Positions 10,216 to 22,295 of a stretch of 64,000 bases of DNA are shown piece by piece. A program made the translations under genes and the position numbers. Origin of the DNA: Cepaea nemoralis (Eukaryota; Mollusca; Gastropoda; Stylommatophora; Helicidae); the NCBI GenBank assembly GCA_014155875.1, contig JACEFZ010011104.1, forward strand, positions 543,501 to 607,500. The letters are read 5' to 3'. Each line of letters opens with the position of its first letter. Position 1 is the first letter of the stretch. Under the pieces are notes generated by a model that worked only from the letters and a program-made list of their open reading frames with translations, did not search any database and was not told the origin of the DNA.

Positions 10216-11770
10216 CAATTATATATTCCCCAGCCTCCCCCCCCCCCCCCACCACACACACACCTCTCTACTTTTGAGAATGGCATTTTCAGGTCAGCAT
10301 CTGTAAAGTATAACGTGTATCTTAATAATACACCAAACTGTTTTTAACAAATGACACAAATCAACACACAATATTCAAAATAGGCAAATCTTAATCACCA
10401 CTCAGTATTACATTATAATTGATTAATCGGAACATCTGTATGTTCCCTTACTTTGTCACAAAGACCTGATCAAGAGTGTCCCTAGTTACGTGTCCAATAA
10501 AACAATATGATAATCAAATAAATGGGAAACGCATTAAGCAGGTGAATACGAACAAATATCTTGTAAATGTTATAACATCTTACAGAGGATGGCTGGTAGA
10601 TATTAGACCAATGCTCGTCATGGTAAAATTATCGTTTTAGCAAAGTGGAAAACATGCTCAATAACAAAATTATGCCGTTCTAAGTGAGAAAAAGACCGAT
10701 AAAGTTATGTATATGAAGCCTGGGGGACAAAGAAGAAGAGAATATAATATACTAATAGATAACAGGGTGAGATTTAACTACAGTCACATACTCCTCTTCT
10801 TTACGGTGATGTGAGGTAGAGAGCGCACCACCGACCACGTTCTGACCAAAGAGAAGAAAAAAGAGTTAAAAGAGATAATACTTTCACTCCCACCCCCTCC
10901 CCAGGTGTTTTTCACCAACTCAAAAGAAAAGAACAGGAAAAGGAATAAGGAGGCAGATTACAGGATTATGGAGACAAGGATAATAACTATCCTTGTTGTT
11001 CAGGCAGGAACTCTTATGTTCAAACCCAAACAAAATAATAAACTTCCATACCTTAATAGCAACAATGAATGTACAAACTAATATAATACTGACTACATAA
11101 ACAAATCAAGAAAAACACAGAGCTGTTTATTGATTACATTCAACAAACACAACGCCAAGTTGCGACACTAACAGAAAGATCTATGACGTTACATTCATTA
11201 GTCACTCCTGCAAGATAAAGCAACCATTTATTATCTGTATTCAGAATTAATACACACAGGCATCATAATACATACATGAATCATAATGCATGTATGAGTA
11301 TTAAATATCTATATTTCATTATTTCACTCGTACATGATGATTAAATCTTCAACTGTCAAATGCAAGAATCAATGTTGTATCATAAAATCAGTCACTTTAC
11401 CATCGAAGAGCTTACTGGCGGAATTCGTAATCCCACATACTTCGTTTGGCAAACTACTCAACGGAAACTTGTTACGAGATCACAAGCAGCCAAAATGTGA
11501 TAGGCTGACTGCGGACAGTGAAAACAAACGAAGCACTCTTATAAGAATATGTGAACTGATTACATAAATCAGACGTACACAGCTAATAATATTTGGGCAC
11601 CTTATTATGAAAAATAAACTGTACATCTTAGTGACAACAGGCAAACGTAATAGGAAAATGAAAATGAGAAGACAAAGATGTAAAGACCTATATGACTTGG
11701 TCACATTGTATAAATCGGGCATAAACACAGACCTGACGCAAGACTATTGATTGTGTGAGATGTCGAACTG
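10216..11770. other. Non-coding stretch with C-tract
   Basis: Contains a C-run and CA-repeat at 10,235-10,262. The rest is AT-rich with no supported gene. It should include intron of the minus-strand chitinase-like gene, but no earlier exon (e.g. the first barrel strand) is recognisable. Confidence 0.35.
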
Positions 11771-11779
11771 ATTGATTGA

Positions 11780-12940
11780 TTTAGGAATCGACATCACAGC
11801 ATTCGGGGCATTCCCATCCTCAGCAGCCAGCGAAGAGTTCCACCACTAATAGTACCAGTAGCAATCTGATTATAAGTCCGTCTCGCCTTTCCTTTGAGTG
11901 TTGAGCGTTGGCCAGATCCGTTCGTCACTCCTCGTTGTCTCATTCTTGCCAGACCATGGTAATCCATTTGCTCCTCCGAGGTGTGCACGTGCTTCCACAA
12001 GGCTGCAATCACGTCTGCCTTGTCATGCATCAATACTCCACCAAGTTATGCAGAGATAGCCAATCTGTCCACCTATTCATTTCCCAGCACACCGGCATGC
12101 CCCAGAGAAAAGATCCAGGCGATGCTTGTCACCCGTGACATCCAAAGCGAAGCAAGCCACTCCGCACGAAGTCTGCCCGTCCTCACCCTCGTCAGCATGC
12201 TTTCTGCGTCAGTTACAATCACCATGTGTGTGTGTGTGTCATATTCTCCATCCAGCGGAGAGCCGCAGTGACTGCCTCCACTTCCATTCTTAAGCTGGAT
12301 GTTGTGGTATCATATGCCAGGCTCTCCTGCCCCAAACATCGACCATTAGCTTTGGCTATGAAACCACAGCCACTTCTCTGACCTCTTGACACAGAACCAT
12401 CTGTGTAGATAATCACATCACTCGAGTGAGCATTGTTCTGAATTAGTTGCTGGATTTCCACTTCCGTGGCCCCTGCTGGCCATTCCCTGCACTCCCGGCT
12501 TAATGTGATTATAACTCTGCACAAGTCTGACTGTTCTCTGACCCACTCCTCTCCACGCCTAATGTTCTCCAGGGGGCACACCTGTCTGATCTTATCCTCC
12601 GCCTGAGCCATCCATGATTTCCCTCTTATCAGTCGCTGACCCTTAACTGCGTCCAGCGCCTCATGCAGTGGGTGGTCTGTGTCTGCAGCTACTCTGAGGT
12701 ATGCCTTCGCCTGCATCATCTTGAGCCTATCAGCAACAGTCGGCAGACCAAGGATGTAACGCATACACACTACTGGGGTGTCTCTAGTGCATCCCAGAAT
12801 GATCCGCACAGCTTCGTTCTGTATGCGCTCTAACTTCACCAGCTGACTCTCTGAGACAGTGAGCAGACCTAATCTATAATCAATTACTGAGAGGATCAAG
12901 TGCTGGTATAGTGTAGATGTCGAACTTACACCACTCACGC
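11780..12940 (-). pseudogene. Jockey-type LINE: RT C-terminus and RNase H
   Basis: Open from 12938 to 12219 on the minus strand (239 aa), then continuing with lesions to the 3' end near 11785. Visible are the post-RT segment LERIQNEAVRIILGCTRDTP, the linker MRYILGLPTVADR, KSWMAQAEDKIRQVC, and an RNase H domain starting at SSDVIIYTDGSVSRGQRSGC with SSLRMEVEAVTAALRWM carrying the conserved Glu. A TG/CA microsatellite at 12,223-12,239 marks the break. Beyond it, frames give IFSLGHAGVLGNE and the closing ...GGTLRWLLRMGMPRML. It is the same family as 4.3-7.0 kb and as the 3' tails at 31.5 and 33.6 kb. It is 5'-truncated and inactive. Confidence 0.87.
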
Positions 12941-12949
12941 TTATCAGTA

Positions 12950-13669
<720 letters not shown>

Positions 13670-14770
13670 AACTATTGATTATACATGTAATGACATACAA
13701 CAATCAATGCAGTACAATTACAAGATTATTTACATAGTTATCTCTAACTAATTACCTATCTCCTGGCTGTGCCACCGTATCATACATTGACCTCAGTGTT
13801 ATATCCGGTTTCAATTATAATTATTGGGCCTCTTCTGCTGGCCTAATTCTAATCTGTGGAAAGAAACTGGGTACACCCTGGTTGGTTTTCCATTCAGTTC
13901 TTGGATCTCGGTAGCATTCAGTCAGTGTAGACAATATTCTTGAGTATTCTTAATTTTTTTTTCCCGGTGATTTATTCGGGGCTCACTGTGTTTCCTCCAC
14001 TATCTAGACAAAAGGATATGTGATACCTGTCCTGGAAAAGTGGTGAAAATTGGCAGGAAGTTGCTGTGGAATAGTATGTGTCCTAACTATCTCAGCTGCC
14101 TCACTCAGTTAAGTGGTTACTGCATTCAGTCAAGCTGCAACTACTACTTTCACAAAGTGCTGCATTCACAAAGTCAGGTCTGGATAATGACCACTACATG
14201 AAATTTTAGCATCCATCATAAATCTAAAAATCTCAGCAATATGAACATCAGAACTGAAATGTTCTATATTTTTCTCAAGAACATTACAAAGAAAATACCT
14301 AAAAGAATTGTGATCCTAGGAAAATAAACAGTGGAAGGTAAAGAATCTTGGTGCTCTCAAATAGTTATTCACAACATAATTACTTGCTCTCCATTCCATC
14401 TTCCATTATATGGTGTTCAAGATTTAGACTAGCAGATGTGCAGTTTCATCTTAACCTATGCCTGTCCTTGGGTCTACCGGTTAAGTCATACCTTGATTGA
14501 TTTGGAATTGACAACAATGTTTCCCATCCCATTCTGTACCTAGTTAATTTTCTTCCTATTTTTCTATTCAAGAAAAAGGGTCTCATACATTAAGGGCTTT
14601 TAAAAATCAGTCCCCATTGTAATGAGTGTTTGTTTATAAGCAATATAAGTACATTATGTCATCCATTCTTGTATAGTATTCAGGTGAATTATATTTTAGT
14701 CCAAAGTTTTACGGAGAGTATATTCCCCCTCTTCATCGTCTCTATACTAAGATTGTACTTCAGCTATCCG
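13670..14770. other. No recognisable feature
   Basis: Unique-looking AT-rich DNA with no supported ORF or repeat. Confidence 0.3.
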
Positions 14771-14965
14771 CATCATAATGCTTATTATAATCATTCTCAT
14801 CATCATCATGATTACTTTATTATCATTGCCATCATCAGCATGCTCATTATAATCAATACATCAACATCATGATTACATTATTATCATTACCATCATCATC
14901 ATGCTCATTATAATCATTACAACATCATCATCATCATCATCAGAATCATCATCATCATCCTTGTA
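14771..14965. repeat. CAT/ATC-rich repeat with 60-bp tandem unit
   Basis: CATCATCAT-type triplet repeats carry a superimposed 60-bp duplication. CATGATTAC starts at 14808 and again at 14868, and the text between (TTATTATCATT, CATGCTCATTATAATCA) is repeated with few changes. Confidence 0.8.
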
Positions 14966-14969
14966 GTAC

Positions 14970-16200
14970 ATTATTATCATTAAACTAGACCAATATGTGT
15001 TAACAGGAGCGACATAAACTACAAAGAGGGATTTTGCTTAAATACAAACACATATGCTGGTAGTATGCATAATGTATGATATTGGTTGTATCGTGTTTAG
15101 CGCACAAAACCAGATGATTGTAGCATGAATGATATTTTATACAAAGTGTTGTTATGCGCCGGAGTGTACATTATTATTTAGTTTATGGGTTACGCCAAAC
15201 CAGTTCCCTGGTGATAGTCATGGCATGAAACACCAAAGTTGCCGGCTATCCTGAGATTGACTGTTGGCCTATACTCCCTCTCTCGCAGTCTGTAACTTCA
15301 CTCACTCACTCAAGCTCCTCATGCATCAGTCAACATATCCATCTGTGTATGGGGTCAATTCACTCATCTCAGACATCATTTATATGTATGGATGATCATT
15401 TCACTCAGTATATAGACACATTCATATCGGTATGGGGGATCATATAAGAATCATTCATCACACATCCTTCAGACTGGCATGTAAGGTGGGTAATTATTCT
15501 TATGTGATTTCCCAATGATAACTTAAATGTTTACCATCACTGATATCACAATGAAATATCTTCTTGCAAAATCACTCATCATACACATCATATCTGTAGG
15601 AATGACAATTATACCTATGTAGGTGCTTTGCACATAATACATTCACAGATGTTTAACAATAATGAAACACAAATGACACAAGCATGCTCTTCAATGACAT
15701 AGACATGTGATCATTAGGCACACTTATGAAATTCACCCAGGATTTAGCAACATGAAATCCATGAGTCCATGAATCCATGAAATCCATGCTGTCATCAAAT
15801 ACATACAATTGATGTGATATTCTCCATTCACATTCAGGCATTATGAATTATAATAATTCTTGCATGGTGATTGATTACGCAATATTATGTGGCACAAATA
15901 TTATTATTTCCCAAGTTTGATAACCATGAACATATATTTACCTTACCCCATGTGTGATTTAACATCATACAAATTATGATACATATAGAACTCTTTTTGG
16001 TTCCCTATGTGTTCAAGAAATATAAGAACCTATTTGTTTGCCTATGTGATTATGTCAACAAAAAAATAAATCTACTGACTATACACATTACAATAATTTC
16101 TCTATCAGTACTGGCAAATTTAAATGGGTTTCAGCTGACCAATGTGGGTACATACACCATATGTACTTACCATTGTACTAAGAATTCTGAGCTTCCTTAA
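14970..16200. other. AT-rich stretch, no gene seen
   Basis: Short TCACTCACTCA and ATTCATCACAC motifs give a low-complexity feel at 15,290-15,440. AAATCCATGAGTCCATGAATCCATGAAATCCATG at about 15,756 is a small ATCCATGA tandem. No coding evidence. Confidence 0.35.
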
Positions 16201-16204
16201 GTCT

Positions 16205-16595
16205 TACTCTAATTCATTGTAGATTGAGGTTGATGCTTAAGAAACAAAGTTTACAACATGTGTCTAATGTTTATACATTAACTAAGTTGTTTAGATGGGA
16301 GAAAATAAAACACTGTAGTTTTCTCCTAATGTACAGTTTATCTAATGACTATGATATCTGAGTATAATATTATTTAGTTTCTACTGGATTAAATTCTTAA
16401 GAATTCACTATTTTAAATCATTGTAGACTGAGTTGCTTAAGAAATAAATGTACAACTTGGACTAATGCTTATACATTAAATCAGTTGTTTACTTTAGGAT
16501 GAAATAAAACTCACTATGGTTATTCTTAATTAATAGTTGATCAATAATGTATAACAATTAAATATATTATAATTCACTTCTTAAGAACTCACCAC
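16205..16595. repeat. Diverged tandem duplication, period about 207 bp
   Basis: The segment from CATTGTAGATTGAGG (about 16,212), with TGCTTAAGAAACAAAG, TAATGTTTATACATTAA and GTTGTTTA, recurs from CATTGTAGACTGAG (about 16,419) with the same landmarks in the same order. A partial third start (CTTCTTAAGAACTCACCA) follows near 16,575. Confidence 0.75.
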
Positions 16596-16762
16596 ATGTG
16601 TTTAACAACTCGACTTACCAACTCTTCTTCTGGGGAAAAGACTCACACTAATCTAAGATTTAAAATAAATTAAAGTAAATATGATGTTACCTTATTTATC
16701 AGAATGACTTCAACATGTCGACACGTTTCATGACCTGAAGGAGATGCAATTTCTCACAAGCG

Positions 16763-17712
16763 ATAACATATGGCTTGAAATAGGGTGATGCACTATCACC
16801 GCTACTCTTAAATCTGCCTATAAAGAAAGTTGTAAGGAAGGTAAAGGAGGAATGTGATATTGGAGGAACATCCAAGCTGCATGGTTATGCAGATGATATA
16901 GATATTATAGGGCAAAGTGAACAAAAGACATTGGAAATATTGACTCACTTAAAGGAAAAAGCAAAACAGATGAGGCTGGTTATCAACCAAGATAAGACAG
17001 AATATATGGTAATTTCAAGAGACGGAATGGCTACAAACTCTGGCCACATACAAATAGATAATATGACCATTAAAAGAACCTAAACATACAAACACCTGGG
17101 TACAATTTTCAACTGCTTCAACATCATAAGGGAAGAAATACAAACTAGAATCAACTCTGGAAATAAGATAGACTATGCACTACAACATCTACTAAAATCA
17201 AAGGCGCTATCTCGTAACACCACAATCACAATATACAAAACACTGATCAGACCAGTTGTTCTGTATGGCTCTGAAACCTGGAGTACAACGAAAGGAGACG
17301 AAGCCTTGTTACAAGCCTTAGAGAACAAAATTTTAAGACGCATCTTTGGACCCATTAGGGATACACAAAGTGGAGAGTGGAAAAGAAGAAGTAACAAAGA
17401 CATTTATGATCTGTTTAAGTCCCCGCTAATCACTGGTATAATGAAGGCTAATAGACTACAATGGCTGGGGCATATAGAAAGAATGGAAGATAATAGGGAA
17501 ACAAAACTCGCTTACACTCAGGAAATAAACGACCGTAGACCCCGAGGTAGACCAAGAAGGCCGTGGAGAGATAATACATGTACAGACCTACAAGCACTTA
17601 GAATCAATGACTGGCAAGAGAAGGTCCACCAGAGAGACGAATGGAGACGGAGTGTATCTGCAGCAAAGAACCTCAATGGCTCGGAACGCTGAAGAAGAAG
17701 AAGAAGAAGAAG
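16763..17712 (+). pseudogene. 5'-truncated LINE, RT to 3' tail (copy 2)
   Basis: Second copy of the family at 0.4-1.5 kb, visibly very similar along its length but starting later, at RT motif B (the TCTGGCTTGAAACAGGG equivalent). Its motif-B Gln codon is a stop (TGGCTTGAAATAGGG), yet it keeps the Glu codon that is a stop in copy 1, so the copies carry independent lesions. The YADD box reads GYADDIDI. The open stretch at 17306-17692 has FENK-type text, DLFKSPLITGIMKANRLQW, RPRGRPRRPW and a final NGSER-stop, followed by a longer (GAA)n tail. Confidence 0.88.
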
Positions 17713-17714
17713 AT

Positions 17715-18150
17715 GTCGTAGGCTGAGGATGTTCTTTTCTCGTGAATTTTGAACCTCGCTCACTCCTTCCGCTATTTCAGGTCTTATGTCTCATGCTGGC
17801 TGATGGGCAAACAGGTCCATGTCGCTGTGCGTGCTGCTATTTATAAGCTGGCTGTTCCGGTTCACGTTTTTCATTGCCAAAGGGTATATTAAATCTTGGA
17901 TCGTACAATTGTGGAACAAATAATCCTGTTGCGGTGTTCAGGCTTTAATTGTCGACGGCAAATCTACAGCATGTTACGTTTGTGACAATAAAGTATATCA
18001 CACCTAGTATTGTCAGTTGTTACTCCATAGGGAGATACTGAAGGATACAGTCACTTATTGACGAATAGTTCCATGCGCAAACAGGATGATCGTTATCTAA
18101 CTAACTTGTTAATCATCTGTTAACTATTCATTATTACAGCTATTACCACT
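17715..18150. other. No recognisable feature
   Basis: Begins right after the LINE (GAA)n tail. No ORF or repeat could be supported. Confidence 0.3.
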
Positions 18151-18159
18151 TCTATTACT

Positions 18160-18250
18160 GGCTCCGTAGGGTTAACTGACACGGTTCGTGATCCCGCATA
18201 CCCAAGTTCGAAACGTAGTTACGCGCGATTTGGCAGCAAATTGCATAGAG
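18160..18250 (+). mobile_element. Possible tRNA-like SINE head
   Basis: GGCTCCGTAGGGTTAACTGACACGGTTCGTGATCCCGCATACCC includes GGTTCGTGATCC, a near B-box. The context after it (CAAGTTCGAAACG) contains a second. It is a weak call with no body shared elsewhere in the window. Confidence 0.3.
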
Positions 18251-18469
18251 TTGGTTTTTTATGAATTTGTATGGATACCGGTCGATCAGAAAGCAATGGT
18301 ACACAACAGAACATAAGCTTGCCAAGAGATCACAAAAGCAAAAACATAAAAAAAATACTGCTGTTTACTGAAATGTCGTGTAAAGTGTCATGTAACTTTT
18401 AATTACTACTATTATTGATTCTTCTCGTAGTACCGCTGCTGCTGATACAACAAAAACTAATACTACTAC

Positions 18470-18473
18470 TGCT

Positions 18474-18529
<56 letters not shown>

Positions 18530-18549
18530 AACAACAATTACTACTACTG

Positions 18550-18630
<81 letters not shown>

Positions 18631-18704
18631 TTTTCAGATAAACATTGCGAATATGTCGATGATAATGACAACAATTTCGTGATGATGGTGGCGATGACAA
18701 TGCC

Positions 18705-18741
<37 letters not shown>
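18470..18741. repeat. Compound trinucleotide microsatellites (CAA)n-(CTA)n and (GAT)n
   Basis: (CAA)n runs from about 18,475 to 18,535, passes through AATAAC interruptions into (CTA)n at about 18,538-18,631, and a (GAT)n tract follows at 18,699-18,741. Poly-Ser, poly-Val and poly-Cys ORFs over it are artefacts. Confidence 0.95.
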
Positions 18742-18742
<1 letters not shown>

Positions 18743-19097
18743 GCATCATGGTAATGAAAAGGTTAATGAAAAGAACATGATGACGAAGATGATACTGGCG
18801 CCGCTGATGAGGATGACGAAACTGATGGTTATGACGATACTGAACTCAAAGAGAGCGAAGAGTAGACGTACAATCTTTCCAGCAGTGCCTCGTAAAACTC
18901 ATCAATTACAACAATGTGGAGGTCTTTCACGTCAGCAAAAAGAAAGACGACGTGAGTACATCCATCAGGATATAAACTTCTTGGTGTATGAGCTTCTAAT
19001 TTATGTATGAGAGATGACCAGCTCTGCAAATAGCACACGACGCGACCTGTGGAAACAACATGTATGTGTCATATTGTGATTATTTTGGAGCATAATT

Positions 19098-19200
19098 AGC
19101 GAAGTTGATAGCACACAGAGGAGTGGTAGACCGAGTGACAGAATGCCGAGTTCTTCTTTTAAATGTCTGGGTTTGAATCCTTTGTAAGGTGTGGATTTTC
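19098..19200 (+). mobile_element. tRNA-like SINE head
   Basis: A box-like TGGTAGACCGA at 19124-19134 and B box GGTTTGAATCC at 19170-19180 have the spacing expected for a pol III promoter. No cloverleaf is obvious, so a SINE is more likely than a tRNA gene. Confidence 0.5.
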
Positions 19201-20030
19201 TTTTCTGTCACGGGCAAACTAGAACATCTTAACATTCACAGTTTGATGCGACTGCACTGGCCAGGTTGCATTAATTTCTCTGGCTTAAGATCACTCTGTC
19301 CTACACTACAAGGTACTATAGGCAGTAGATAGCAGTATTTTTTTCCTTACAGTGATAACACATGAGCACGGTCGCGCGAAGGTTCGACGCCTGAACACAT
19401 TTGATAAAGTGAGGGCAAGACTGACCACCTACTCCTCCGTGCACACAGGCCTACGATATGTGATGGCTCTAGCACATCATAAACCCAACGGGTTCCAAAT
19501 GTTGCTGTTATGTCTCCGGGGCGGGATTTGTTTGAGCGTCCAACCTTGTATAAATGCCCCAATGGCTCGGTGCATTCATCACCTAAACAGCAAAAGTCCA
19601 ACTCCTGGCCTTCACGTGGCTGGCCTATTTATAGTAACAGGAGAAGGGGCGGCGGCAAGTCACTGGCGCCGAGAAATAAGCAGAAAGCGCTAGATGTTAT
19701 TTCCCGTGCATGCATGCGCAGACACGTGTGTGCGTGCCTACACACCTAACCTCGACTAAGACCACAGTCTGCTCTAGCAAAGGAGCGGTGCTGAAGACGG
19801 AGGCAACCAACCAGTAGGTGCACCACAGAAATCAGGATATCACGCACTTACGCGTAATGAAATATGTCGACTACTGCTAAATGTTATGGTGCTCGCTTTG
19901 CTTTGGACCCCCAGGCAGTTGCAGTGCCGTGCCCTATGTCTTGAAACGGTCCAACCACAACTACTGGAGGTCCTTCTCGGATGTCCTGTGGAGCCAGGGG
20001 ACATGAGAATAGAGTATCTGGCCATATCAA
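19201..20030. other. Unclassified, partly GC-rich stretch
   Basis: 19,350-19,760 is GC-rich relative to its surroundings and open in several frames, with no domain I recognise. 19,850-20,030 lies directly before a LINE ORF2 and contains CRALCLETVQPQLLEVLLGC in one plus frame, which may be the tail of that element's ORF1. This is uncertain. Confidence 0.3.
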
Positions 20031-20035
20031 ATAAA

Positions 20036-21705
20036 GATTAAAAATAATGCACTGGAATGCGGAGGGAGTCAGAAAAAAATAAATAAAAATAGAACTAGAA
20101 AAAATCTTGGACCAAGAAAAGGTAAGCGTATATTGCTTGCAAGAAACTCACCTCAACGAAAATATAGCCTTCAAAATCGGAGACTACCATTGTTACCGCT
20201 ATGACCGAAAAGATAGCGTAAAAGGTAGGATACTTACCCTTGTAAAAAATGACATTGCTGCTTCCCAAAATGAAGCTTACATGGAAGGGGCTGAGTATCA
20301 AATTCTTAAACTCAAGAAGGCAATACAGACTTACATCTGATCAATTACTACTGTCCAAGTGACCGACCACAGGCACTGGACACACTACCATTAAAAATAA
20401 ATAGAAAATGAGTAAGTGTGGCGATTTTAAAAGCCACTCGCAGAGCTGAGGCTATGATCACTCGGGCCAGAGGGAAAAGAGACTGGAAAACTGGCAGGAT
20501 GAGAATATATTCATCTTGATTGACATGCCGTCCGACCCACATACTTTCTACTCGAGATCATGGCACACTACAATTACACCTGACCTGACTTTTCATTCAT
20601 CAGACCTGGAGTGGAACATTACACGAATTGTTGGAAACAACTTGGTGGCAGTGACCATCGGCCAGTCTTTCTAACTGTAGAAAATGAGCTTGTAAGTGAA
20701 AGCAGCACCCTCTCGAGGTCGAACTATAAGAAAGTAGACTGGGCAATGTACAATCATTGCTCCAGCATACTGGTTAGAAACCTGAATACTGAGAAAAACA
20801 TAAATAAAGTAGTTGAAGAGCTTGTGAAATGCATACTACAGGCAGCACGAGAAACTGTACCAAGAGGGGCCCGTAAACATTATAAACCCTGCTGAAGTAG
20901 AGTGATCTGGAACAGTTGCATAATGATGTAGAAGTGTGTAGAAAGCAAGCAGAGGCCAAACCCAGCCAAGAGCACCACAATAAATACCAGCACGCAAAAG
21001 CCAAATTTCAAAGAGCCAAGCTGCAGGCTAGACGGAAAAGTTGGCAAGAGAAAAAAAAGTCTCTGAACTTTGAAAGAGACACAAGAAACTTGTGGAAGCT
21101 AATAAAACAACTTAACAATGAGGGCACAGGGAGAAATTCAACAATTGCACAACATCAAGACGGAAATATATTAACTGGAAAGCAAGCAGCTGACCACTTT
21201 GCTGACTCATTCGCACAAGATAACAATATCGATATTAGTCCAGAGAAACAACAAGAGATTCGAGATCAATGGCAACATACTGGACAGAATGAATCAGTAC
21301 ATGAGGTTCTGGAGGCACCTATCACAATCTGTGAACTGGAGCTAGCCATATCAAAACTGAAAATGAGAAAGTCACCAGGAGCTGATGGTATCTCCGATGA
21401 AATGATCAGGAACCTAGGAACAGAGGCCAAAACAAAGCTGTTGCAGATCGTAAATAACAGCTGGAACCTAGGCAGTGTTCCACAAGCCTGGAGAGAAGCA
21501 ATCATGATACCCCTCCTAAAATCAGGGAAAGACAGTTCCATTGCCTCCAGCTAAAACCAATTAGCCTCACCTGTTGTCTCTGCAATACAATAGAGCGCAT
21601 TATCAATCACAGACTACAGTGGAACATTGCAAGTGAAAACATCCTTGTGCCACAGCAAGCTGGCTTTAGGCAGTGCTACTCTACGGAAGATCACACATCC
21701 TACCT
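20036..21705 (+). pseudogene. LINE ORF2: endonuclease and N-terminal RT
   Basis: Plus-strand apurinic-type endonuclease followed by the start of RT. The frame begins with MHWNAEGVRKK, then VSVYCLQETHL (catalytic Glu), and later GGSDHRPVFL (SDH motif, about 20,650). Then come a basic linker and the RT entry ISKLKMRKSPGADGISDEMI at about 21,350, WREAIMIPLLKSGKD, and NHRLQWNIASENILVPQQAG with a frameshift at about 21,553. The YADD box and everything 3' are missing. The copy stops at an (AACG)n-like stretch near 21,710, which is unusual because LINEs normally lose the 5' end. There are several stops and frameshifts. Confidence 0.85.
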
Positions 21706-22000
21706 CTCTCGAACGAACGAACAAACGAACATTATTTTCAAATGGCTAAGAATTGGGTACGCAGGCCCGTCTAACATTCTGCCCTTCCATCACTCTCTTT
21801 CATACATTGCTTCATTCACACATCATTCGAGGCTAACAGAGAACAGCAACAATATAAAAGATATGCATTATAAAGGCATGGGCAAAATGCGAACATCAAA
21901 ACTACACGACACAGTAATATTAGATAATGGTGTGACACTTGTTATTAGCCATCTGGAATATACTGGCCTACCGAATGAGGACTGGCTGTTGTAATAGGCT
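21706..22000. other. Short AACG repeat and unassigned DNA
   Basis: GAACGAACGAACAAACGAAC at 21,711-21,730 marks the broken end of the upstream LINE. The rest has no recognisable content. Confidence 0.4.
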
Positions 22001-22295
22001 TTTGTTATTATTATTATTATTATTTCTATTATTAAGGGGAAAGGTAATCCGTACTGAGATAATGTTCGAATAATTTGCGATTATATGAATAGGGATTGGT
22101 GATATCTTTGATTTCTTGTGGAAGACTGTTCCACAGCTGAGCTGCAGAGTACATTAAGCTTGTTTTGTATGAGTCAATCTAGGCTTCGGAATGTGTAGTA
22201 TATTTAAACGTTTACTGTGTCTAGCATTATATTTAAACAATGGCCAAAGGTAATTTGGGACATTCCGATGCAGGAGTTTGTGAATTAGTTTGGCT

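Noticed and set aside
18365..18749. Poly-Val, poly-Ser and poly-Cys ORFs
   Set aside because: Translation of trinucleotide repeats, open in several frames.
19352..19749. Overlapping GC-rich ORFs as genes
   Set aside because: Open on both strands and in several frames with no domain; likely compositional.
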